Part shown: positions 15,202 through 26,512 of the stretch, piece after piece
Layout: the number at the start of each line of letters is the position of its first letter
Numbering within the stretch: the first letter of the stretch is position 1
Assembly: GCA_025345505.1 (NCBI GenBank)
Contig: JANVCC010000121.1
Location: forward strand, 337,512-401,511
Reading direction: 5' to 3'
Origin: Todiramphus chloris collaris
Lineage: Eukaryota > Chordata > Aves > Coraciiformes > Alcedinidae
Length of the DNA stretch: 64,000 nt
Position numbers and translations under genes: made by a program
The notes under the pieces: model-generated
What the model saw: only the letters and a program-made list of their open reading frames with translations
What the model was told of the DNA's origin: nothing
Database searches by the model: none

Positions 15202-15267
15202 CTTTTTTTTGTTTGTTTGTTTTTGGGTTTGTTTTGGTTGGTTGGTTTTGTTTTTATTTTATTTTAA
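15202..15267. repeat. T/G-rich low-complexity tract (GTTT/GGTTTT units)
   Basis: The plus strand here is nearly all T and G in units such as GTTT, GGTTTT and GGTT. It is the strand complement in composition of the A/C-rich tracts elsewhere in the window. Confidence 0.8.
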
Positions 15268-16075
15268 ATCCCTTGCTGATAGATACATGCCTAACTCCAT
15301 TGTTTCACCTTGAAATACCAATTTCATTTTCTTTCCTATGTGAAAACTGAAAAGGTTGTGATCTCCAGGCTCAGTGTGCTCTCAGCCACTACCCTTGGCA
15401 TGCTAGTCTGTAACTAATGCTGCCCAAGGATGTGACAACACAGCTAGACAGGTCTCCACTCACCACAAAAGGAGATGCAGATCATGCGTTTATTGCTGTG
15501 AAACAAAATTTGATCTGTTACTCTTAAGAAATGCTACACTACCCTTCACCCAGATGTATGAGGTAAGTCTGAACTTCTGCCTGAGCAGCCCCTTCCTAAG
15601 GGCTTTCTCCCAGAAACACAGGAGATGGATACTTCCGAACAGAGCTCGTCCCTGACCTGGAGAAAGATGCATTCCTTTTTAGCCTCCTGGTGCAGACATG
15701 GCTACAGCCTCAAGGCAGCATGCATTTGCTATCTACAAGAGAATTTCCAAGGCTGCACTTTAATTAAGCTCTCTTCCTACACGTGGAACGGCCAGGGTCA
15801 AACAGCAAATAGTGGCACTTCAGTAAAATCAGTGAATCTGCAAGCGCGTGCTCACGCAGGCTCTGGCCTCCCTCGACTGCAACTTCTGCACTTTTGCAGG
15901 TAACACGTGCCCACATTTTTTTATTTTATTCAGTATTTAGCCTTATGCTGAGGACTGAATGATTAATTTCCTCACAGACTCTTCTCAGGCTCTGATCTCC
16001 AGGGTGTTGGACTATTTCACAACCATCGATCCCGGCCCCTCAACATCCGTGGAAACTGAGGGCCGGCATTTTCAC

Positions 16076-16124
16076 AAACAGCAAAAAACCCACCAAAACC
16101 TCCAAAAAAACTACCAAAACCCAC
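16076..16124. repeat. A/C-rich low-complexity tract
   Basis: Units such as CAAAAAACCC and CCAAAACC lie directly beside the GC-rich minisatellite block. The tract resembles those at 4.45, 23.04 and 35.63 kb. Confidence 0.7.
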
Positions 16125-16139
16125 GGGCACAACCCCTCA

Positions 16140-16790
16140 CACAGTGATTTTCTGTGCTGCCTCTCTGACCTCCATGTTTGCAGGGCTGCTTGCCTCACTT
16201 TTCCCCTCAGTTCCCCTCTGGAACGGACCGAGCCGTGCCTGAGGCGGCCGCAGAACCATCCAGAACCGGCCCTGCCCGCTACAGGGCTGCCCCGGGCTCC
16301 CCGCAGGGGCTCCCCACAGGGGCTCCCCACAGGGGGCTGCCGGCACCCTCGCCCCGATGCCCACGGGGCTGCCCCGGGCTCCCCGCAGGGGCTCCCCACA
16401 GGGGGCTGCCGGCACCCTCGCCCCGATGCCCACAATGCCCCGATGCCCACAACACCCACGCACAAAAGTCCGGGTGTGGGGAGTACCTGGTGCTCCCCAG
16501 CATCCTGTGCTGTATTCTGTCGCTGTACCCCGCGCCACGTGGATACAGCGCGTGTCGGACAGCATCGTGAGCTGGTTCACTCAAACTCCATATAAAACAC
16601 CCACAAAGAGGGCGGACACCTCTCTGCTGGGTTAGCAAACTGACCTGGCTCAGCACTGGCCCTGCAGGGACCGGGTGCAGCAGCTGACCTGGGCCGGGGT
16701 CAGCCCAGAGAGGATGTGTCTGGGAGGGAGAGCTGCGGGGTGGAGGAACAGCTTCGCTTCTCGCCACCGTCCTGCTCAGAACCAGCAGTC
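16140..16790. other. GC- and CpG-enriched block in intron 2
   Basis: This stretch is clearly richer in G, C and CpG than its AT-rich surroundings. It contains the minisatellite and, on the plus strand, a TATAAAA motif at 16591. It could be a GC-rich repeat, part of an old LTR element or a small CpG island. I cannot assign a transcript to it. Confidence 0.5.
16285..16433. repeat. GC-rich minisatellite, two copies of an about 67-82 bp unit
   Basis: A unit beginning GGCTGCCCCGGGCTCCCC and ending in CCCCGATGCCCAC occurs at 16285-16366 and again at 16367-16433. The first copy contains an extra internal GGCTCCCCACAGG sub-repeat of about 14 bp. A further partial echo (CCCCGATGCCCAC) follows to about 16450. 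The repeat keeps several reading frames open on both strands, which explains the overlapping 130-162 codon ORFs here; none matches a protein I know. Confidence 0.9.
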
Positions 16791-17174
16791 TCGTCTCACA
16801 AGAGGATTTTCACTACTAAGTATTCAGCCTTACTTCAATCACATCCAAGAAACACGGTTAAGCGAGCTCACACTCTTAGAGGAGCCAATAGGACCATGCC
16901 ATCGTTACTGCTTACTGTCTGGGAGCAGCTACCCCCTGTCCCCCCAGGAAGGCAACTAAAGGATGAATTAACTGGAATCTTGAACACACAATGTGAATGC
17001 CAAAAAGCTGCTAGCAGAGGGATTTCCTCAGGTTCTCACAATATTCGCTGAGAGTCCTGCCTATCTCACCAGTGTTTTGAGAAACAGTAGGATGGGTTTG
17101 TAAGCGGGACCCACACCTGGTGTTTTGCTGAGTTCTGTTTATGGTACATTGGAAAAATATTTTGCAATAGGTGC

Positions 17175-17342
17175 TGTAGGACTTTAGCCACTCACCCTAG
17201 GAGATGGGTGATCACTGACCCATCGCCCTGTGGGGCTAGGGGATAGAAAACGGGGTTAGAAATTAATAAAGTGGCTTGCCTTCTTTTGCTGAATTTGTGT
17301 GTTGCTGCATCTCTCCGCTCCCGGTATAAACAGTGACAACAC
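17175..17342 (+). mobile_element. Possible solo LTR fragment of an endogenous retroelement
   Basis: The segment begins TGTAGG and ends GTGACAACACA, so TG...CA termini are possible. It carries an AATAAA polyadenylation signal at 17265-17270, followed by a C/T-rich stretch (CATCTCTCCGCTCCCGG) that looks like the R/U5 part of avian LTRs. I see no clear target-site duplication, no internal gag or pol sequence and no second LTR. The call rests on general LTR layout and is uncertain. Confidence 0.3.
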
Positions 17343-20300
17343 AAGGCACCTTTAGTAACAAAAATACCACCTTGAGTAACAAACGCACTTAACAGCAACG
17401 TTTTGTTTGCCAGAACAGGATGAGAAAACCAAATGAAGCCGAGAAAACTCTTCCTTATTTTAGACATGATGGGAAATTTGTCTTGAGTCATCACGCAGGA
17501 TTAAGATCTTAGTTACAAAGATGATTCTTTGTCATAAGAACCTGGTTACCAAGATGGATCTAAGAAAAGCGTGTGTGTACAGGGGTTAGGGGCTGCCTGT
17601 CAGAGCTCTGCAGATACGACTGCAGAAGAGAAGGCAGCTGCTTTCAAATAAGGCAAAGGGAGGCTGCAGACATGAATCACCAGAGAGAACAGCTTCAAGA
17701 ACACTAATCAAAAACCGCTGAGAGGGGGAGTTTGGTTTTGTTCTTGTGTGCTATTACTCATTGTTGCAGTAAGGTTTTGACGAGACTGACCATCACGCTT
17801 TCCATCTTATCAGACTGCTCCTTCTGGCAACGGAGGTGCCAGGGAAGACAGTGACAGGGCTAAGACGAGCAATTTCCCCAAAGGACAGTTTCATGTCAGT
17901 CTGCAGTGCTCTTCATACTGTGTGAAGAGTAAGGAACAGAAAAGGAGAAGCAAACCTCAGTCACCCACCCAGCAACTTTTAGTTTTGCTACACAGTTGAA
18001 AACTTAGCACTGTTTCCTGATAGGTAGTATTGAAATAACTTCTTATTTACCCTCTATTCATAGAATAGTTCAAGGACATGATTTTATTTACTTGTCAGAA
18101 CAAGAAAACCAGCATCTTGGTTTTCTATAGCCTAGAAAACATTAATCTGACGGAACTGCCGCTTCACAGAAACGCTATCAACATCAAGCCCAGGAGAACT
18201 TTACTTTAGATAGGGGAAGGAACAAAACAACTAAAGAGTGGATTTTTCTCATGATTTTACCTCAGGTAAGACTGCTGTACTCAGTCACAAGGGCTACAGG
18301 CTGGCACACACTCTGCATGCACTCTGAGGTTCTGTTCTAATAAGGCTACTGAAAAAGGGAACCAAAAGTTATGTCTGCTACCCTGTCCCTAGACAACCCA
18401 ATGATGATTTCATAGCAAAGCCCTAAGAATATAGAATAACTGACTGTTTCTTGGCAGCGTGTCCAAAACAAGGCTTTGGGCTGGTCGCGCACATCGCTTT
18501 GCTCTCCCCGGTAGTGGAACGGTAAAATAAAATATAACGAAAAAATAAAATATACAAAAAGCAGCAGATGCTGATGATTTCGATCCATTCTGCTTAAAGA
18601 TTTAATGTGATCACTAGAAGAAGAAAAGACAGAAGTTCTGTCTCAAATATTTAAGCCCAAAAGGTTTTCCTTAGAAGATTCTGTGCATGCACCCCCTTTT
18701 CGTTTAAGGATGTCAAACTCAGGTGAACTAGAAGATCACAGTTGATAGCAGGCAAGTGGAAAAACTGAGTAGCTAAATACAGGCACTTCCTTTGTCAAAC
18801 AAAAACCACTTTAAATTTTCCTATCTGTACACTGAAACTTTTCTACTGAGCAATTAGTACAAAGTAGTTTTCATCAGATATGACATTACAAACTTCAGGA
18901 ACTCTAAGTCATCTTACTCATTCACAAGACCACGTACCCTAACAAGCCGTGTTTCTCCCTTTACAGCTACTGAAATATATCCCCAGAGCATCCTGAAGCA
19001 CATAACATGCATGAATGGATAAACCCCTGCCGATTTTGGTGAAAAACATGAGAGCCTAATTTCCTTGCAATCCTTCAGTTACCAGTTCATGGCAAAAGCC
19101 GCGGAAATCTCTGGTGCCCTCTGGTGCCAGCTCCCAACAGCGAAGCAGACCTGGCACAGCTCTCTCAGATCCAACGTACTTCCCAGAGCAGGCTTTAAGC
19201 TCTTCCGTAACATCACCCTCTGCTGCCCGCCAGCCCCACGCTTCGGCAAGTCTTTGTGTCGCTGGCCCTTCCAAGTGCTTTCCTCAAGTAGAGCCTGAAC
19301 CGCTTGCTGTGACCGCAGTCTGAGATACCTGCCTGGAGCTCCCGGCTCACCTTGCCTTTGCCCACTGCTCCTCTGGCCAGGCCACGGGTCACTGTCCCCT
19401 TCTGCCACACCAGTGAGACCGGGGTGTAAACCCCGTCACCCTGGGAACAGCGGCAGGCCAAGGGACAGAGCAAGGACACGCTACCTACAGCACAGGGATG
19501 AGATGAGCTGCTGAGCAGACAGACTTCAGGAACTCGGGCTTCTTGTGGCTCGCAAATACGTGGACTGCAAAGGCTTTACCTTTCTTCAGCACCATGTCTT
19601 GAGGAAAACAGCAGTGAAGGGCCTGCCCCGGCACTATCTGATACCACACTTATTTGAGCACATATCTTACAAACCTCTCAGGAGAAGCTTCACAAGACAA
19701 GAATGTAGCGCAGAGCTTACAGAACAGGAGCAGGAGGGAAGCTCTGGCTCGTGCAGTCACTGTGGCCAGCATGTTGCATACATTAAGGATGTACAAGTGC
19801 TGACAACAACTGCTTTTGGAAGCAACCGCCTCTGCCTACACTTCGTTACTCTCTCCTCCTTTCCAGCAGCAGCACACCTGCTTTAGGCACCATGCTGAAT
19901 GAGTTCAGTTCAACATCTGCCCAAGGCTGCTCTGACTGCCTTCTAGTTTTAACTGAAGTATATAATTTAATGGGTAAAGCAGAAGCTGTGTGTGCTAGCT
20001 GAAGTTAAGTAGTGCAGATGCTACCTTGCCAAAGATACTCCTCTCTTCAGGACACCCTCACCATCTAGTGCTTTACTGTCATCGGTCTCTGCATCTTTCC
20101 CCCCCAAATCCTTTGCCTTCCAAAGTAAAGCTTAGGTTAGATTTAATGGAGCTCTCAATTGGTTTCTTTCTCTTCCCCCTACTCCGTTTCTACTGTACTA
20201 GAAAAACTTGCATATTTTCAGTGCAAAACAAGATGCCATTTAGAATATATTGCTGGCACACCTCCCCACCACAAAACAGTTCCATAACTAACAGCCCTGC

Positions 20301-21327
20301 GTTGAATCATTCATCACTGACAGAGAGCAAACACAGCGGTGATAGGAACTCCTCATGGTTTCATCCCAATGCCTAGAGCACTCGTTCAAGTCCGCAAGAA
20401 TAAAAAATTCTATCTGATTCTTATCTTTGTTGAAGTACCATAACACGTCAGGATCACCTAGTGAAATTCAACTTTGATTGCCCAGCGCTCCCTTGAAACA
20501 CAGCAGGTGCACGGCAAGCGAGGCAATGCAACAGCTACAGCTCAGAGTGGAGGTGGAGAGCGGGCATGGGCAAGACTAAGCACTTCTGGATCAATGGCAT
20601 TGATCGAAACTCCAAGAGTGGAAGGTTTGTATTACTTCGCCCATTCCATTTCTCAAAGCCTTAAAACCAGCAGAAGAGTGGTTTTCAGTACTTTTCCAAC
20701 TAGAAAAAGGAGAAAGAAACACAGGATGAACTCTATCCTACTTGAGCAACTGCCATCTAGTCAAGTGGCTTCGCCGAACTCAGTCGCTTGAGAGGTTTGC
20801 AATGCAGAAATCTCCAGCTCTGCGCCACCTCCCGGAACTGCCCAGGACAGGGTATGTGCCGTAATTTCACTGTGCAATAGATGCCATTTGCACTAGCGAA
20901 ACACTTCTCCAAAAATTACATTAGCTACATTCATGGAAGTAACATTTTACTGAGTAAGATTTTTGACTACAGCCTGAGGTCAAAATCCACTTCATTAGGC
21001 TACCACAAAAAATAATTTAAGAGTTTGAATTGTGTCTAAAATTATTTACTATATATAAAAATAAAGGACATGGAGGTTACAGAAAAAACTCCTTCCTTGC
21101 TGAGCTGTGTATGAAACAGCCAGAGCGAGTGTTCCTGCTCACTCTGAGACCACATGGGAAGGAAGCTCTGAAGAGGCAGTTCCTGAAGAGCCAGATTATT
21201 TTAAAAATCTTTAATTTTGACAGTAGTTCTCTTCAATTAACCTGTCTGTGCTTGACAAAAGAGCCAGCAGCACGAGAAAGGGGAACAGGATGGGTTTAAA
21301 ACCCATTTTCAAGGTAGCACGCATGTC

Positions 21328-21338
21328 GGGGGGGGGGG
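21328..21338. repeat. G homopolymer run
   Basis: About ten consecutive G residues are followed by short G-runs (GGGG at about 21348). This could form a local G-rich structure. No gene feature is associated. Confidence 0.7.
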
Positions 21339-23043
21339 GTAGTTCCAGGGGTAGAGCTGTCACCAACATACTTCCATCTGTTAAAACAGGCAATACCGTA
21401 AGTCAAATTGGACCAGAAATAGTGACAGTGGACTGAAAAGAATAGCTAGAAGGTATAGCCATCTGCTGTCTGCGTCATCTGCTCGGCCAGTTCACTGTCA
21501 CGTGTGCGCTCCTTCCACTGCCAACCCACAGCAACAGTGAACACAGGAATTCAAGAATCCTGCCACATTTTGAGAAGCCTCGTTCTCAGCAGGGGTATGC
21601 AGTATGATTTGAAATACTGCCAGGCGCCTGGAGCCTGTGTGCCCCACCACCACCACTACCACCGAATCACTGGTCTTGCTCACGGGAAATGGGGACAGGA
21701 GAGCGGCTTGCACCTCGGCTGCCCTTCCAGGCTGCCGGCTGCAGAGCAGAGCAGGTAAGTGCAACACAACCAAAGGCAGCTCGCAATAACCTCACCTGTC
21801 ACTGGAAGCGTAGCTCGCTGTTAATGCAAACCATCTGTAATTTTAACTGAAAAGAGCTTTACTTTTCTCCACTCCCTGGCAGCTACAATTGCCATTTACT
21901 TCAGGACTTAGAAGGCAAAAGCAGCAACTAAAGAATTCCATCAGCTACGCCCACTTGCAGCATACACACAATCCTTTCCTTCCTTCCAAACTTGAGGCTT
22001 TAGTAGGAACATCCACACCATAGCGTCTTATTTCACACAACAGAGTGACCAGAAGACATTTTCTTCTCATTTATACATACAAATTCACCTTTATTACTCG
22101 TCTGTCACCACTTTGCCAAATAACCCACCAGCCAGCCCAGCACCACCTGCAGAAGTGCTGCATTTTCCTTATTTATACTTTTTTTAAGTGGAATAAAATC
22201 GAAGAAAAACCCAAGCCATGCTGGACACACTGTCAGGGAAAGATGTAACACTGTCCACTGGGGCAGACTGTGCTCTACAGGTACACCCAGCCACAAGAGA
22301 AGTACTTTACGTGGATTTCAGTGATATGTAAAGCACTCAGGAGAAGAAATTTCATTTTATTGCAAGGATCTCTAGGCAGTGACTGCACTGGCGTGCAGCG
22401 ACTTGTACGGTGCAGCCTCAGACGTGATGATGCTCAGAGCATCATTCCTAATACGCAAGTAAGAGCAAAAGAGTAATAAATAATAATAATTGTTCAGCAT
22501 GTTGCATAACTAAAATTAATGACATTATAATGTTCGTTACTTAATTACATAGAAGAATACAAATACTAGCTGAATTCATTACGGCATTATGTTTAAGATG
22601 TTGAGAGGGAATTAGAAGGAAATAAATGTAAAATAATAATTTGGATATAATACAGCGTATGTCAGGAGGTAAATACGCTTACCAATGCCCATGTAGCAGC
22701 AAGACTAACATGTCTGTCAGAATTAAGAGTGCAAAACTAACCCTGAATTCCCAAAATTCCAGTGTGCAATATCTACCGGCCATCAGTACGTACCGAAGGC
22801 TTGCAGTTTTACAGGGCGAAACGCAAACCAGGTTATTAAAAACCCACTTCCACCTACAGTGACTAGCCACTTCCACCACAACTCAAACTGTGCAAATGAA
22901 ACGCATCACCTTTAACTGCCACCTCGGGTTGCTCATGGCGACCATGTCACTCTACACTCCAGTATACTTTGTCTCTGCAATCATAACTCTATACATTTCT
23001 GAACTCTCATATATCATTAGTTACTACTGAAATGATTTCACAA

Positions 23044-23150
23044 GGAAAAAAAAACAAAACAAAAAGAAAACAAGACAAAACACACACAAAAAACCCCAAA
23101 CAAAACCAAACAAAAAAACCTTACCAAAACAAAACACCAAACAAAAACCA
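23044..23150. repeat. A/C-rich low-complexity tract, about 105 bp
   Basis: This is the longest A/C-only tract in the window, made of CAAAA, ACAAAAC and CCAAAC units. The ORFs that cross it, rich in Lys/Asn/Thr on one strand and Phe/Val/Leu on the other, are composition artefacts. Confidence 0.85.
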
Positions 23151-23779
23151 GAAATTTTCTTTCTTGTTACAGTCTTCAGAAGAAAACTACGAGTTTCTCC
23201 AGTGCTGTGTACTGGCAGGAGACTTTCCCTGGAATTAATCAGGCAAGAAATGGCTTTCAGACTCTGCAAACCTACAGGCAGTGTTTTATAATGGTAAAGT
23301 TGATAAAAAACTGCAAGGAAAACCCACCGAGACGCAAAAAGCAATGCAGCAGTTAAACACGATGCCTTGTAGTTAATATTGCAGAGCTACACAGTAAGTT
23401 ACCGCTCCACCCCCGTGTTAAGCCCCGCAGACTCTACCCGAAGAGGCACATCAGCTGCTGGGGTCATGGCTTTGCAATTCTAACAGGTTTTCAAATGACT
23501 TTAGATTAACTTGGTCTAAAGGGTGTGTCTATCTAAAATCCTTAGCTGTCAATTGACCTTTTCTCACAAAAAGGACATTAGGAGATCAGGAATTTCTCCT
23601 CAACACATCACTTAATTTCTGAGAAGAGACAAAAAAATCCCAATCTTTGTCCCTAATTCGGAGGTGCCAGTTAGGAACGAGACACAGAAATCCTAATGTT
23701 TCATGTGGGATACCCCGAGTGTGTTAAAATCCTTAGACTGTGCTGTTGTGTCTTTGGGCACTGATGACTTCTGGTCTCT

Positions 23780-24480
23780 GTGCCGCTGAGAGTGGCAAAC
23801 GCAGAATGCAACCCCAGAAGTCACCCCTGCCCAAACCTACACCGGGATGAAGTCAGGAGGCATTCTCCTCTGTCCTCTCCTGTTTGTTTTTCAAAGCGAG
23901 GCTTCTTTACCTGCACCCTTCCAAAGATAGAGCCCACTTGTCGAGCAGAGGAGCCTCAGAGCCTTGCCAGCGCCGCCCTCGTGTAGCCCTTGCTGGTGCA
24001 CACCCACAGCCCCAGGGGCATTTCCCCGCCGGCCCGGACCCTTCCGTGTGGGAGGGACAGGCATCCCACACGAAGCCACAGAGCTGGAACGACCCTCTCC
24101 CTTGCAGCCCGGCCTTGCACCAAGGGGTGTTCTGCACCTGTCGAGGTGTGTTCCACACCTACCCAGAAGGTCTTCAGCCTGGCCCACTCTGTTACTTCAT
24201 CTTTCGCCACATCTGCTGGCAGGGGTCTCAGTTACCATGTGCCACCTCGCAGCCGGCACCCTCTGCCTTCACAGACCCAAACGATTCACTCCCACGTCAG
24301 ACACTACCCTGCGGCTGTGAGCTAAGTCACGCCATCACAAAAATCAACCTGAAGAAGACTGCTGGTCTCAGGGAAATTATTTACAGGAGAGGGAAACGGC
24401 AGAGTGTCCAGGTCTACACATCCACACCAGGAGAAGAAAACACACAGGCGGGATTAGTTATTGCTGGTTTTTAGGGGTCT
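23780..24480. other. GC-rich unexplained segment with overlapping ORFs
   Basis: Several overlapping frames on both strands are open, the longest being 196 codons on the plus strand (23884-24474). The predicted proteins are Pro/Ser/His/Cys-rich and show no domain, signal peptide or family resemblance I can name. No convincing splice signals or start context tie them together. The likeliest explanation is stop-poor GC-rich sequence, possibly a decayed repeat. I do not call a gene. Confidence 0.45.
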
Positions 24481-26438
24481 GCACAGTAAAAAGCTCTGGG
24501 TACAGTGGTAACACCCCTGAGTTTTCCCTTATCCTCTTGCTCAGGTCAAATGTGACGTGTTTCTCCTCCGCTGCCCCGAATGTGAATTTAATCACCCTCT
24601 CCAGACTGATTCTAGGCAGAGCTGTTAATGGGGTAGCTACCACACAACGCACTCTCGACAGCTATGCCGGAATGACACCATCTGTAGCAATTTAAATCAT
24701 GCTCAAGACTCAAGCAGCATGAAACGTTCGTATCTCAGCAAGGTACGCGAGGCCCCTAGAGCAAAGAGAAAAATTAAACTGCACTTTAGCCAAAAAAGAA
24801 AACTTTCTGAAAGCTTGCCAACACAGCAATAGCAGCGTTTCACTGAGCGTATAATATATGGCGTTGTTCATCTCAGCTTTTACTAAAGAACTGTTTAAAA
24901 CAAAGTTAAAAACATACATGGGGAATATGTTTTTAACTCACTGGTTTTATGGAAATCCTACTGACCCAAGACCCGTTTACTGAAATATTCAAGGGCTACA
25001 TTAGTAGAACTCAAATTTTACATACTTTTAACTTTTATCTTTCAAAATGCATAAAGATATTTTTACAATTTAGCAACTCCTATGCAAATTTTAGTTTGAC
25101 CAGAAATAGTCACAGAAGCTCACCGAGAAACATGGCCGAAGGAAATGCTGCAATGCCGGGGATTCGGCCCTAAAAGTTTCCAGCGTACCCTTCAACAAAT
25201 CAAATGAACACTAAAAAGACTCCCGTTTTCCTCAGATTACTTCCATGAATGTCACAGCACTTCGCTATGTGTTTACATAATGTTCCTCTTAGCGAGCAGA
25301 TTCAATATTGCAACAACTAGCTTTGCTTTTTCCAGATAAAGTGGTATAATCGAAAGCTCTGGAGATGATGCGGAAACAAAATCCAGCCAATTAAATGTAT
25401 CAAGTAAACCAAAAATCTCTGATGGCATAAAAAGGCCAAATTAAACGAGCTCTAGAAAAAACAACGTTAGCACAGAAACACGGCAATTCTGGGGCTACTA
25501 TCTGCGGTAGGACTCGTGTTTCCTCTGTTCCATAGTCCCATCTCTTCTCTAGAATATGCTTCTCCTCTCTTGTACTTTGGCAGCCCAGCAGCTCAGCGCC
25601 AGGCAGTCTAGGAGGTCGATGCCAACGCTGCGAGCAAGCACAAGTACTCCTGTAGCGCGGCCCAGCGACGCTATCACGAGTGCCACCCTTGACCTCCTCG
25701 GCGAGCACCGTGTGTCCAACCACTTCTACACACCAGCTGCTGCTTCTGGTGCTTCTGAGCAGCATCAAAAGCTGTTCCTCAAATCAGCAAATTTGGGGGA
25801 AGCAAATAAAGCTTTGTCTTACCGCATTCTGCACACAGCTACCAATGAGGCAAATTTCACCAAAAAAAAAAAGGAAAATTGATGAAACTTTTAATTGCTG
25901 CTTTCATGTAGTTTCAAGGTAGATATGCAAGCTAGTGAACAATTGGTAAGGGTCATTAAAGACATGCAGGACAACCTGAAGGGAGGCTCATTTATACATT
26001 AAGAAGTCAGTCACTTCAGTAAAGGCTAAATTGGGTATCGCTAATTTCAAACTGATCAAAGCCTTCTCATTCTGAGATTGAGGCATGTGCAGTAATGAAC
26101 GTCCTCACGCTTCAGCCTGAGGTAGCAAGAATCTCAAGCCTGAATTAACCTTTGGGGGAAAAATAAAAATACTACTTCATGCTTTCCAGTTCCTTTTGGC
26201 TTCAGCCCCAGCTGCTGCTTGATTTGGTTCCTTGAGCCATTGAACAGCAAGCCTGGACTTGGAGAAAAGCTATTCCTACACCTGTGACTAACTCCTCAAA
26301 ACAAACGGATTGAGAGAATACAACTTGACTGTAGCTGTATCTTTCCATTAGACCATTTAAAAGCAGTTTTTGTGTTTGTCAGTTATTTTGGCCAAAGACC
26401 TGTTTAAACACATAAAATAATGAATACAGAGCACCTAC

Positions 26439-26512
26439 CTGGCTCCAAAGATGTCTTTTTTCGCTAGGTCAATACCAGAAACCACCTTTACCCTGAGGAT
26501 ACGAGACTCCTC
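26439..26512 (-). CDS. NEDD4L: NEDD4L exon 2: start of the C2 domain (24 codons plus split Ser)
   Basis: On the minus strand a T-rich tract ending TTAACAG precedes a 74-bp exon encoding EESRILRVKVVSGI and then DLAKKDIFGA. It ends with AG, the first two bases of a serine codon completed by exon 3, and the donor GTAGGT follows. This is the first beta strand and first calcium-binding loop of the NEDD4L C2 domain; the Asp of Lys-Lys-Asp is a usual calcium ligand of the D-x-x-G-x-S-D-P-Y-V signature. Ser-Gly-Ile-Asp-Leu matches NEDD4L, not the paralogue NEDD4. The exon starts in phase 0 with Glu-Glu where, as I recall it, the human protein has Gly-Glu. It should therefore follow a first coding exon ending on a complete codon. 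The protein ubiquitinates membrane targets such as epithelial sodium channels (family knowledge). Confidence 0.98.

Noticed and set aside
16040..16767. Overlapping ORFs of 130-162 codons on both strands
   Set aside because: They are produced by the GC-rich minisatellite; the protein repeats mirror the DNA repeat in every frame and no domain is recognisable.
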